Source: Sva-07 sp963743825
GTDB taxonomy: Bacteria > Actinomycetota > Acidimicrobiia > Acidimicrobiales > Ilumatobacteraceae
Direction of reading: 5' to 3'
NCBI GenBank assembly: GCA_963743825.1
Contig: CAVURC010000011.1
Coordinates: 108,170 to 172,169, forward strand
DNA length: 64,000 nucleotides
The notes below the pieces were generated by a model that was not told the DNA's origin, made no database searches, and worked only from the letters and a program-made list of their open reading frames with translations. Shown one piece after another: positions 32,777 to 41,513 of the stretch. Positions within the stretch are counted from its first letter, which is position 1. Each line of letters starts with the position of its first letter. Both the position numbers and the translations under genes were made by a program.

Positions 32777-33290
32777 GTGACGAACGGCGCCGCTCAGCGG
32801 CCGGTCAAGTTGAAGTCCACCTGGTCGAGGGCACTGGTGCCCGTGCTGGGCGGGTTGGCATTCCTGGTGTTCATCGGGTTGGTCACGTGGGGCGTCGCTG
32901 CGTGGATCTCGCGGGGAGGCGCCCGTGTCACCGACACGCTCGCTCCGACGCGGTTCACCGTCGGCTTCGGTGGAGTCGGCCGCACGCATCGTCGAGGAGG
33001 ACGGCCCGATCCTCTTCCCCGGACTCAACACGACGACCGGCGAACGCACACTCGTGCTCGACCACGAAGGCGACGACCCGACACGAGGATGGACGATCTA
33101 CTACGCCTACCCCGCGGGCCGCGGCACGGACTGCCCCGTCGAACAGATCGAGGGCACCCGTGACTTCATCGACTGTGACGGCAACACCATCAACGTGACG
33201 GAACTCTCCCCGCCTGCGCCGGGTGTCAATCCGGTGGTCGAGGACCAACGCGTGTTGATCATCGATCTCAGCGGCGTCACCACCGGGTGA
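32777..33290 (+). CDS. single-pass membrane protein of unknown function (one frameshift)
   Basis: About 170 residues. A basic N-terminus, one helix (ALVPVLGGLAFLVFIGLVTWGVAAW), then an extracytoplasmic domain with SVESAARIVEEDGPILFPGL, VLDHEGDDPTRGWTIYYAYP and two cysteines (GTDCPVEQ, DFIDCDGN). An inserted G near 32965 changes the frame once. The domain resembles Rieske-like extracellular domains without the ligand set, but I cannot name a family. The start may be GTG 32771 or 32777. It ends 3 nt before the stop of the convergent cyclase-ATPase gene. Confidence 0.6.
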
Positions 33291-33293
33291 CGC

Positions 33294-36200
33294 TCATCGA
33301 GCCAGCAGGGATTCGCACCGACGTCGCATGTACGCGAGCCCGAGGCGATCGGACGCCACCAGCGACTTCGCCGCCAGGTCCATCGCTCGGTCGGCATCGC
33401 CCGGCCCATCGCGCTGAACGAGCATCTCGGCTTCGTGGACGTCGGTTGCGACGAGATACGTCGCGGCGCCCGCCCGCTCGCAGAGTGATCGGGACTTCGC
33501 GAAGTGCCCCTCGGCGAGGTCGTACCAACCGAGTGATGCCGCAGCAGCACCGACGCCGACCCCGATCGGGTATTCCCACAGCGAGCCGGCGAACGGGAAC
33601 AGGTCGTCGAAGGGGGCGGCATGCCCGTATGCGGCCTCGGCGGCGTCGAGGGCTCCGACCTGGGATGCGATCCGCGCCGTGCTCGAACACGTCAACAGGA
33701 ACACTGCGTTGCGCGGCACCATCGCGAAGTCGTCGGCGACCACGGCCTCGACGTGCGAGACGCAGAGCTCGGGTCGGTCGGTCTGCAGGTACACCCCGCA
33801 CAACGCCATCCGCCACACCGGAACGGCCGGCTGGGCATCGATGATCATCTCGAGGAGCGGTTCGAGGTCGGCCAGATCCCCGCGTTCGTACTGGAGCCGG
33901 TATCGGAGCGTTGCCACCACCGTCGGGCCGTTCTGCAGGCCTTCTCGAACGCAGTACGCCTCGTACTCGGATGTCAGCGCATCACAGACGTCGAGGTCGC
34001 CGGCGAGGAGCACACGGGCGGCACGGAGGTTCATGCGCGCGTGCGATCGTCTGCGGAATCCGGAGCCGGTCGGCGAGTCGCTCAGCCTCGTCGAGGTCGA
34101 GGTCACCGCGAGCAACGTCGCCGCGAATGACGTAGTTGACGCATCGGTCGAGATGGGTGACGCAGAGGAGCCGATCGTCGACTCCGGCTGCGACGTCGAT
34201 CGCCTCGGTCATCTCGTCGAGTGCCCGGTCGAGCGATGTCGGATCCGTCGAATCGTGGACGTAGTTGCGGTTCCGCAGCACGTCGGCGAGGACGTGAACA
34301 TCACCGAGGTCGCGGCGATGTCGAGCGCCCGGTCGGAGAGCTGGCGCATCCGTTCGGATTCGTCGCTCCAGAACAGCTCGACGGACAACGCGGACAGGGC
34401 CGACGCAAGGGTCGCCGGATCGAGGCGTTCGTCGCGTGTCAGCACGTACTCGCCGAGCTCGATGTCGTGCTGATCGGTCGTGGTACCGGCGCGGAAGAAC
34501 ATGTTGCTGCTCAGTGAGATCAGCACCCGGGCGAGCAGGGGCACGTCATCGGTCGAGCGACCGAGCGCCTCCGCGGCGAGCAGGAGCTCCCGCCCGCGTG
34601 GGTCGTTGATCGCGTGGAGTGCGTCCCCGGCAGCGAGGAGCAGTTCGGCGCGCTGGCCGGGGGCGGCGGCATCGTCGAGCGCCAGTGCGTCGATCGCGCG
34701 CTCGTACAGCCCGGCGGCCTCCTCGAACGCGAGGTCGGCCTTCGCTCGGTCGCCGGCACGGCGGCCGAAGTCGACGGCCTTGCCGATCTCGCCCAGTGCT
34801 GCGGCCTCGGTGAAGTGCCACGCCAGTTCCGTCAGCCGAGATTCGATGTCGCCGGTTGCCTCGAGCGCGAGCCCGACGGCGCGGTGCAGTCGGAGTCGCC
34901 GGGTGGTCGGCAACTCGTCGTAGAGCGTCGAACGGACGAGGGCATGAGCGAACCGGTACGTGCCCGGTCGACCGGCGACCGCCTCGACCAAGCCGCCGGT
35001 CTCCGCCTCGCCGATCGCGTCGAGGGCCGTTTCGACACCACCCTCGACGATGCCACCGAGCAGTCGGAGGTCGAACTCTCGTCCGATCACCGCCGCAGTC
35101 GCAAGCACTTCGTTGGCCGACTGGTCGAGATGCGAGAGCCGTCGTCCGATGACTTCTCGGACGCCCTCGGGGATCCCGAAGTCGCTCAGTTCCAGGTCGG
35201 TCGTCCACCGGCCGTCGCGGAACACGAGCGCCCCGGACTCGCTGAGATGACGGAGCACCTCGCCGATGAAGAACGGGTTGCCCTCCGTCTCACGAGCGAC
35301 CGCAGCGGCGAGGGCCAGCCCAGGTCCGTCGAGATCGTGTCCGGCCGTTCGCTCGAGGAAGTCGATGACACCGCGCTCGTCGAGGCCGTGGAGCATCAGC
35401 CGCTCGACGCCGGTCTGGCGCCTCATGTCAGCGAGCATCTCCGAGAGCGGATGCGTGCGGTCGAGGTCGGTGTCGCGGTACGTGGCGACGATCAGCAACT
35501 GGAGATGGGAGGTCGTCTTGAGGAGGTGGCGGAGCAGCAGCAGCGTCGGCTTGCGGGCCCAGTGGACGTCGTCGAGCACGATCACGACGGGTTCCCGCGC
35601 CGACAGGCGGGTCAGCAACTCGGTCGTGGCCTCGAACAGCCGGTTCCGTTCGGTGTCGGGATCGTCGGACAGGCGAGGCCCGATGCCCGGCAGCAACCGT
35701 TCCAACTCGGGAATGAGCGGCGCGAGTTCGCTGCCCGATGGACCGACGAGTTCGGCGAGCTGGTCGGGTGGCAACACACTCGCGAGCCACCGAAAGGCTT
35801 CGACGAACGGCTGGTAGGGAACTGCGAGTTCCTCGTCGCACGACCCCCAGAGCACGACGCCCTGATCGAAGTGGGCGGTCCGGCACAGCTCTTTGACCAG
35901 CCGCGTCTTGCCGATGCCCGGTTCACCGCCCACGAAGACGGCGAGGCGACCGTCTGCGAGAACGGTCTTCCAGGCGCCGAGCAGCGCCTGGTGCTGATCG
36001 TCGCGGCCGACGAAGCCGAACGTGTCGACCTGTTCGACCTGCGGCGGAAGTGGGAGCGCGAGTCTGCCGACACTCATTGCGGCAAGGGGCGTCCATCGGA
36101 CCTCGCACGCGGCGATCGGGGCCGGGAGCCCCTTGCCCTCGATCGGACCGATGGAAGCGACGTCGTGGTCGGAGCGCGTTCCCGCCAACACGCGCACGAT

Positions 36201-36596
36201 GTCACTGATGAGGATCTGTCCACCCGCCGCTGCCGAGCAGAGCCGGGCCGCCTCGACGACCGGTGTACCGAACCAGTCGTCGTCCTCGTAGGTGGCATCA
36301 CCGGCGCTGACACCGACGCGCATCTCCACGCGGGTATCACCGACTGGTTGGGCGTCGACCAACTGCTGCATCGTGACCGCACCGGCGATCGCGTCGGCAG
36401 CCGAGGTGTACGAGACCATCATCGCGTCGCCGATCGTCTTGACTTCGGTGCCGTCGGTCGTGGCGACCGCTCGGCGGAGTTGCTCGAAGTGGGCGCGACG
36501 GATGTCGTCGGCGGCATGGTCGCCGAGTTCCTGGGCCATCGCGGTCGAGCCCACGAGATCCGTGAACAAGATCGTGATCAGCCCCGAACCGGCCAT
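33294..36596 (-). CDS. class III adenylate/guanylate cyclase-like, AAA ATPase and TPR regulator (two frameshifts)
   Basis: About 1100 residues. The N-terminal class III cyclase domain has ILFTDLVGSTA and VKTIGDAMM, the two metal aspartates. The motif usually reading N-x-A-x-R-L is PVVEAARL, so the adenine-facing Asn is replaced and activity is uncertain. An AAA/STAND ATPase follows (FVGGEPGIGKTRLV, VIVLDDVHWARKP), then a long helical TPR-like region. Frame changes near 34290 (a deletion) and 34040 (an insertion) split the repeat region. ATG at 36596 begins at MAGSGLITILF. Such proteins are large signalling regulators; the trigger is unknown. Confidence 0.82.
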
Positions 36597-36661
36597 TCTT
36601 CGCCCCCGTCTTCGGATCGTCCCCGATCGGACAACCCTCGGACGGACACTACATGTCCGCC

Positions 36662-37090
36662 TCAGCGCACGGCGACGGCGTCGAGCAGGCGTTCGGCGAA
36701 GATCTCGCTGTGCTGATCGAGCTTGCTGCGGCTGAGCGCCATGCCACCGATGACATAGGCGCCGGTGTCGCCGAGCGCCTGGTTGAGCTTGTCGAGTGCC
36801 TTGCCCGGATCGAGCGCGAACGTGCAGAAGCCGACGGCGCGCTTGCCGCGCATCGCCGGGAGGTTGGCGATGTTCGACATCGCCCATGGCGCCTGGCCGA
36901 ACACGAACGCCCCGTGCACCCACGTACCGACGAGGATGAGGTCGGCCTCCTGGATCGAGCCGTAGTCGGGCTGCTTCACCTTCGAGAGGCCGGTGATGCT
37001 CCAGCGCTCCTGCTCGAGGAGGTCGGCGACCTTCTCGGCCGCGCTCCACGTGTTGCCCGTCAGACTCTCCACCAAGATCGCTGCCTTCAC
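36662..37090 (-). CDS. flavodoxin-like protein
   Basis: 142 residues, a flavodoxin-type FMN fold. The FMN phosphate loop is ESLTGNTWSAAEKV (T-G-N-T), followed by LILVGTWVHGAFVFGQ and a typical VGFCTFALDPGKAL strand-turn. It has no other domain. ATG at 37090. It may be a small electron carrier or an NAD(P)H-dependent oxidoreductase of the flavodoxin_5 type. Located on the same strand downstream of the CDF exporter, with an 83-nt gap, but no functional link is evident. Confidence 0.8.
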   Translation of the reverse strand: MKAAILVESLTGNTWSAAEKVADLLEQERWSITGLSKVKQPDYGSIQEADLILVGTWVHGAFVFGQAPWAMSNIANLPAMRGKRAVGFCTFALDPGKALDKLNQALGDTGAYVIGGMALSRSKLDQHSEIFAERLLDAVAVR

Positions 37091-37173
37091 GGCGTCGATT
37101 CTTGCAGGTCATGGGCGCAGACTCCCACCTTCGGCGCGTCACCACCCCGACGGCGGCGGTCACCAGGTGACGG

Positions 37174-38106
37174 TCACCAGGTCACCTCGTCACATCCCTC
37201 GTGGTCGTCGGGCTCGACCTGGAAGGTCGCATGCGTGACCCCGTACGTCTCCGCGAGGCACTGCCTCGCGCTGTCGAGCACCGCGTGGGAGTCGGCACCG
37301 CTGCACGTCACGAGATGCGCCGACGCTGCGTCCATTTCGGAGGTGAGCGTCCAGACGTGGAGGTCGTGAACATCCACCACACCATCGATCGCGTTGAGAT
37401 CGACGACGAGCTGGTCGAGATCGAAGCCGTCGGGCGCCGCCTGCAGCAGGATGCGTACCGCCCGTCGTCCGAGCCGCCAGGTACGCGGCAGGATCCACAG
37501 GCCGATCGCCGCGCCGACGACCGAGTCGATCCAGGTCCACCCGAACACCTGGAGGACGACCGCCGCGGCGATCACTCCAACCGATCCGACGGTGTCGGCG
37601 AGCACCTCGAGGTAGGCGCCCTCGACGTTCACCGACTCGCTCGCACCCTCACGCAGCAGCATGAAGGCGACGAGGTTGACGATCAGGCCGAGCACGGCGA
37701 CGACGAGCATCGGCACGCCGAGCACCTCGGGCTCGTCGCCCAGGCGCCGGATCGCCTCGACGACCACCCAGATCGCCACACCGAACAGCAGCAGCGAGTT
37801 GACGAACGCGGCGAGGATCTCGAGCCGGTAGAGGCCGAACGTGTGGGTCGAACGGGTGGTCCGTGGTCGCTGGGCGAAGCGGGTCGCGAGCTGGATGGCG
37901 GCCAGGGCCATCCCGAGGCCGATCACGTCGGTCAGCATGTGGCCGGCATCGGACAGCAGCGCCAGTGAGTTGGTCCAGAACGCCGCGACCACCTGCACCA
38001 CGAAGAACGCCAGGATCACGGCGAACGCCATCGTCAGGCGACCGCGGTGGCGCTCGCCCGCCCGCGCCAGCGACGGCCCGTGAGCATGCTCGTGACTCGA
38101 TGCCAT
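37174..38106 (-). CDS. cation diffusion facilitator (CzcD/ZitB-like metal exporter)
   Basis: 310 residues with six helices and a cytoplasmic C-terminal domain. It exchanges divalent metal for protons. The TM2 site is SDAGHMLTD (HxxxD). The TM5 site reads AYLEVLADTVGS, where His is replaced by Glu (ExxxD). The C-terminal HDLHVWTLT motif is standard. Metal may be Zn, Cd or Co; the TM5 change makes the choice less certain. ATG at 38106 with an N-terminal HEHAHG His stretch. A Zur/Fur-like inverted repeat lies 7-25 nt upstream. Confidence 0.9.
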   Translation of the reverse strand: MASSHEHAHGPSLARAGERHRGRLTMAFAVILAFFVVQVVAAFWTNSLALLSDAGHMLTDVIGLGMALAAIQLATRFAQRPRTTRSTHTFGLYRLEILAAFVNSLLLFGVAIWVVVEAIRRLGDEPEVLGVPMLVVAVLGLIVNLVAFMLLREGASESVNVEGAYLEVLADTVGSVGVIAAAVVLQVFGWTWIDSVVGAAIGLWILPRTWRLGRRAVRILLQAAPDGFDLDQLVVDLNAIDGVVDVHDLHVWTLTSEMDAASAHLVTCSGADSHAVLDSARQCLAETYGVTHATFQVEPDDHEGCDEVTW

Positions 38107-38112
38107 GCGGTC

Positions 38113-38131
38113 ATTCTCACAGACTGAGAAT
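38113..38131. promoter_or_regulatory. Zur/Fur-like operator upstream of the CDF exporter
   Basis: ATTCTCA-CAGAC-TGAGAAT, an inverted repeat with 7-nt arms, lies 7-25 nt upstream of the exporter's ATG. The rightward TGAGAATCATTC matches most of the Zur-box pattern TGAnAATnATTnTCA. This supports metal-responsive control of the gene; which regulator binds is inferred. Confidence 0.5.
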
Positions 38132-38157
38132 CATTCGGCAACCTGCCCGAGTTCCCG

Positions 38158-38207
38158 GTTTGTGTTGCAGTTCCGTTGGCCCGTCCCAACCGAACTGCAA
38201 CGCAAAC
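38158..38207. terminator. imperfect 22-bp hairpin after copC-copD
   Basis: Arms 38158-38179 and 38186-38207 pair with one wobble and one mismatch around a 6-nt loop. Located downstream of the CopC-CopD stop (38240) and upstream of the CDF gene, both on the minus strand. A probable terminator that separates the two units. Confidence 0.6.
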
Positions 38208-38239
38208 GCCTGGGAGGGCGGTGGGTTGGAGCGACGGGG

Positions 38240-39943
38240 TCAGTCGGAGACGGGGATCTCGACGGTGAACACGACCTGATCGAATTCGCCGAAGCGAGCG
38301 GTCACGTCGAACGTCCACAGGCCGGCGACGGGCAGATTCACGTCGGTGGCGATCACATGATTCGGGCCACCCGGGATCGTCTCGATCTCGAGCGGGCCGA
38401 GGTCGGCCGAGGGAAGGCTCGCCGTCACCGTGATCTCGTCGGGGCGGTCGAGCCCACCGCTCGGCGAGCTGAGATAGACGTGCATCTCGGTGCCGTCGGT
38501 GACGGCAGGCTCGAGTTCGACTTGCACGATGCGATCGCCGACGACCGCCGACGCCGACTCGGTCGTGGCCGCGGACGGCGGCGGCGGCGAGTTCACCAGG
38601 CCAGCCGTGGCCATCAGGATGAGTGCCATACCGGCGATCTCGAACAGCACGGTGCGGCGAAGCGCGACCGGCGCCTCTTGCGACCGACTCGCCACCGCTG
38701 CCTCGAGATCACCGCCGGGCCCATCCAGCTGCAGCTCGCTGTCGTCCTCGTCGTCGCTGTCGTCCTCGTCGTCGGATCGCGCCATGCGGCGGCTGAAGAA
38801 TGCGATACCGACCACGACCACCACCAGCATCAGTTTCACGACGAGCCAGCGGCCGTACGACGAATCGGTGAGCCCCGAGAGCGAACCGAGCTGGCGCCAC
38901 GCATTGACGCTGCCGGTCATCGCCAGCGCCACGACCGCACCGAGCGCCCAGGGCGAGAACTGCGATGCCGTCCACCAGAACCAGCTCCGCGGCACGCCGA
39001 ATGCGAGGAGCGCGAGACCGCCGACCCAGACCGACATCGCGGCCACATGCAGGATCGTCGAGACGAAGCCGACCACCACGATGTCGCCCGCGACGGCATG
39101 GCCGCCCGCGGCAACGACACCACACACGACCAGCGAGGCGAGCGCCAGCTCGACACGTCCTGGTGTCGACGCCAGGAACGTTCGCGCCGGGATGAACAAC
39201 GCGAACAAGCCGATCGCGGCGAGCCGAGCGAGCCACCATTGGCCCGACTGGATCTGCACGACCTCGCCCCAGGTGAAGTACGACCCGCTGATCAGATGAG
39301 CCTGGGCGACGAACATCACCGCAGTGCCGACGGCGGCGGTCAGCGCTGCCGCCACGAGCAGCACACCGATCCGGCGCTCGCCGATCAGTTCGGGAACGAG
39401 CATCGCCGCGAGGAAGAGCGCCCCGAGCAACACGCCGATCCCGGCGTAGCTCAAGAACCGCCCGACGCCGAGCAGCAACGAGTCGGATTCGGCTGTGCCG
39501 CCGGCATCGAAGATCTCGTCGATCACGCCGGGCGCCGTCGGTGTCGCAGCGCCGACAGAGAACGTGAAGGCGCCGCGAATCTTGTGCGAGTCGGCCGAAA
39601 TCGCCTGCCAGCCGACGACGTACGTGCCGTCGGCAATCGATCGCCGGAACCGGAGCACGAACGTGTCGTCGCCCAGCGACTGGTCGATCGGGCCGAGCGG
39701 AACCGGGTTGCCGTCGGCGTCGACCAGACGGATGGAGTCGCCCACGGGGTCGATGTCCTCGGAGAACGTCAACAGGATCTCGGACGGCTTCTCGGCGAGG
39801 ATCGCCTGATTCGCGGGAGTCGACGACGTCAATTCTGCGTGGGCGAACGCGGTACCCGATGCCACCCCGAGCGTCCCGATGGCGCCGACCACCGCTGCGA
39901 CAGCGACGAACCAGCGCCGGATGACGAGCTGCTGGACCGTCAT
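38240..39943 (-). CDS. CopC-CopD copper-resistance/import fusion protein
   Basis: 567 residues. A signal peptide ends at TAFA, leaving HAELTSSTPANQ, so the mature protein starts with the copper-ligand histidine typical of CopC. A CopC domain (residues about 35-130, with SADSHKIRGAFTFSV) is followed by eight or so helices of CopD (LLLGVGRFLSYAGIGVLL, GEVVQIQSGQWWLARL, HVAAMSVWVGGLALLAFG) and a C-terminal YtkA-like/immunoglobulin domain. ATG at 39943 is the sensible start; upstream in-frame codons read through ycnI. It forms an operon with the YcnI gene (2-nt gap). Confidence 0.88.
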   Translation of the reverse strand: MTVQQLVIRRWFVAVAAVVGAIGTLGVASGTAFAHAELTSSTPANQAILAEKPSEILLTFSEDIDPVGDSIRLVDADGNPVPLGPIDQSLGDDTFVLRFRRSIADGTYVVGWQAISADSHKIRGAFTFSVGAATPTAPGVIDEIFDAGGTAESDSLLLGVGRFLSYAGIGVLLGALFLAAMLVPELIGERRIGVLLVAAALTAAVGTAVMFVAQAHLISGSYFTWGEVVQIQSGQWWLARLAAIGLFALFIPARTFLASTPGRVELALASLVVCGVVAAGGHAVAGDIVVVGFVSTILHVAAMSVWVGGLALLAFGVPRSWFWWTASQFSPWALGAVVALAMTGSVNAWRQLGSLSGLTDSSYGRWLVVKLMLVVVVVGIAFFSRRMARSDDEDDSDDEDDSELQLDGPGGDLEAAVASRSQEAPVALRRTVLFEIAGMALILMATAGLVNSPPPPSAATTESASAVVGDRIVQVELEPAVTDGTEMHVYLSSPSGGLDRPDEITVTASLPSADLGPLEIETIPGGPNHVIATDVNLPVAGLWTFDVTARFGEFDQVVFTVEIPVSD

Positions 39944-39945
39944 CG

Positions 39946-40701
39946 TCAGCCGGCTTCGTCGGCTCGGCGGGCGCTGCGAGCTCGCAACGCAACGAAGGCG
40001 CCGAGGCCGAGCACGGCAGCGATCGATGCAACGAAGAACCAGGTGCCGGTGTCCTGCGAGCCGTTCTCGTCGACGCCGACCGTGGCCACCTCGGTCGACG
40101 GTGGCGTATCGGTCGGCGCCGAGGTCGCTGCGACCGTCGTCGCCGCTTCCGGTGCCGTCGTCGGCGCCGTCGTCGACGCGGTTGCGGATGGTGTTGTCGT
40201 CGCCGGTGTCGTCGTGGCCGGTGTCGTCGTCGTTGCGACCGGCCCGGTCAGCAACATGGCCGGCGCGGGCTCCTCGGGTTCGGCGCCGGAATCGTCGGTC
40301 GGGATGGCGATCCAACGGATCTCGCCGACCTCGCAGCGCTGCACGAACGGGAAGTAGACGGTCGTGTCGGGCGTCGACGGCAACGTCATCGTCACCGAGA
40401 ACGTGCCCTCCTCGTCGTCGGGAAGTGGGCCACCTGCGAAGGTGACGACGTCGGCGTCGATCGAACCCTCCCACCCGGGGATCGGATCCGGGCTCGCACC
40501 GGTGACACCGTCGGGTAACCGCATGTCGAGCTGGATCGTGGGCGAGCCGTCGCAGCCATGCTCGACCGTGAAGGCCACCGACAGGGTGGAGCCCGCCTGG
40601 GCCTCGGTCGGATCGGGGTCGATGTGGGCGAGCGCCGGTGACGCGAACGTGACGGCGGCAATCGCCGACACGGTGGACAGCAGGAGAGTGCGACGAATCA
40701 T
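39946..40701 (-). CDS. YcnI family (DUF1775) copper-associated membrane protein
   Basis: 251 residues. Signal peptide (MIRRTLLLSTVSAIAAVTF...ALA) ending before HIDPDPTEAQAG, so the mature protein begins with His, as in copper-binding YcnI. The DUF1775 domain (residues ~28-140) has VAFTVEHGCDGSPT, PGWEGSIDADVVTFAGG and FPFVQRCEVGEIRW. A long Thr/Pro/Ala linker and a C-terminal helix (GTWFFVASIAAVLGLGAFVAL) follow. ATG at 40701. It is the first gene of the operon with CopC-CopD. Confidence 0.87.
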   Translation of the reverse strand: MIRRTLLLSTVSAIAAVTFASPALAHIDPDPTEAQAGSTLSVAFTVEHGCDGSPTIQLDMRLPDGVTGASPDPIPGWEGSIDADVVTFAGGPLPDDEEGTFSVTMTLPSTPDTTVYFPFVQRCEVGEIRWIAIPTDDSGAEPEEPAPAMLLTGPVATTTTPATTTPATTTPSATASTTAPTTAPEAATTVAATSAPTDTPPSTEVATVGVDENGSQDTGTWFFVASIAAVLGLGAFVALRARSARRADEAG

Positions 40702-40709
40702 CTGCCGCA

Positions 40710-40759
40710 ATCGTATGGCACACCCTGCGGCGATCACTGCCTGCTCAGCCCTTAGAATC
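40710..40759. promoter_or_regulatory. divergent promoter region, copper module
   Basis: Between the ycnI-type gene and the DUF305 gene (63 bp) there are -10-like elements on each strand: TACGAT on the minus strand (40710-40715) and TAGAAT on the plus strand (40754-40759). Both are 6-9 nt from the start codons, which suggests leaderless transcripts. I see no clear -35 or copper-box. Confidence 0.35.
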
Positions 40760-40764
40760 GCCGC

Positions 40765-41454
40765 ATGCGTTCGCCCACTGGACTCGACGACTCGGTCCCG
40801 ACGGCGCCGTCGGACGAGGACGTCGAGCAGACGATCTCCGACGAGGCGACACGCAAACTGCTCAAGGGCGTCATCATCGTGATGGCGGCGATCGTCGTCA
40901 TCGGACTCTTCGCCGGCGCCGCGATCTGGGCGCTCGGCGGCGACGACGAACCCGACGCACCGATGAACGCTGTCGACGTCGGGTTCCTGCAGGACATGCT
41001 CGACCACCACGAGCAGGCGCTGCTGATCTCCAACCTCTACATCGACAACAACCCCGATGGCGACGCCGTGCCGTATGCCGAGGAGGTCATCATGTTCCAG
41101 ACCCGCGACATGGGCTGGATGCGTGACTGGCTGGCCGACGAGGGCTACGCCCCCGGCGAACCCGACCGGATGGCCATGCAGTGGATGAACGAGCCTGTCC
41201 CGGTTGCGGAGATGACCGGCATGCAGACACCCGAGCGCCTGGCGGAACTCGCCGACGCGAGTGGCGCCGACGCCGACCGTCTGTTCTTCGAGATCATGAC
41301 CGACCACCACCTGGGCGGCGTGCACATGGCCGACCATGCAGCCGCGAACGGCGCCCGCAGCGAGATCACCGACTTCGCGGCATCGGTCGCACGCAACCAA
41401 CGCATCGAAGTCGTCGAGTACGAGGGCGCCATGCGCCGCCTCGGCCTCATCTGA
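40765..41454 (+). CDS. DUF305 family protein (copper-associated)
   Basis: 229 residues. A cytoplasmic lead, one helix (VIIVMAAIVVIGLFAGAAIWAL), then an external four-helix DUF305 domain with paired histidines in DMLDHHEQALLIS and MTDHHLGGVHMAD, the likely metal ligands, and the conserved QTRDMGWMRDWL. DUF305 proteins commonly accompany copper genes. ATG at 40765. It lies divergent from the YcnI-CopCD operon, consistent with shared copper-related function; direct copper binding is inferred. Confidence 0.85.
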   Translation: MRSPTGLDDSVPTAPSDEDVEQTISDEATRKLLKGVIIVMAAIVVIGLFAGAAIWALGGDDEPDAPMNAVDVGFLQDMLDHHEQALLISNLYIDNNPDGDAVPYAEEVIMFQTRDMGWMRDWLADEGYAPGEPDRMAMQWMNEPVPVAEMTGMQTPERLAELADASGADADRLFFEIMTDHHLGGVHMADHAAANGARSEITDFAASVARNQRIEVVEYEGAMRRLGLI

Positions 41455-41513
41455 ACCGACCCACACCGCTGCGACATCCCGGTCGCGGTCGCATCGCAAC
41501 GGGGGGATCGGGG

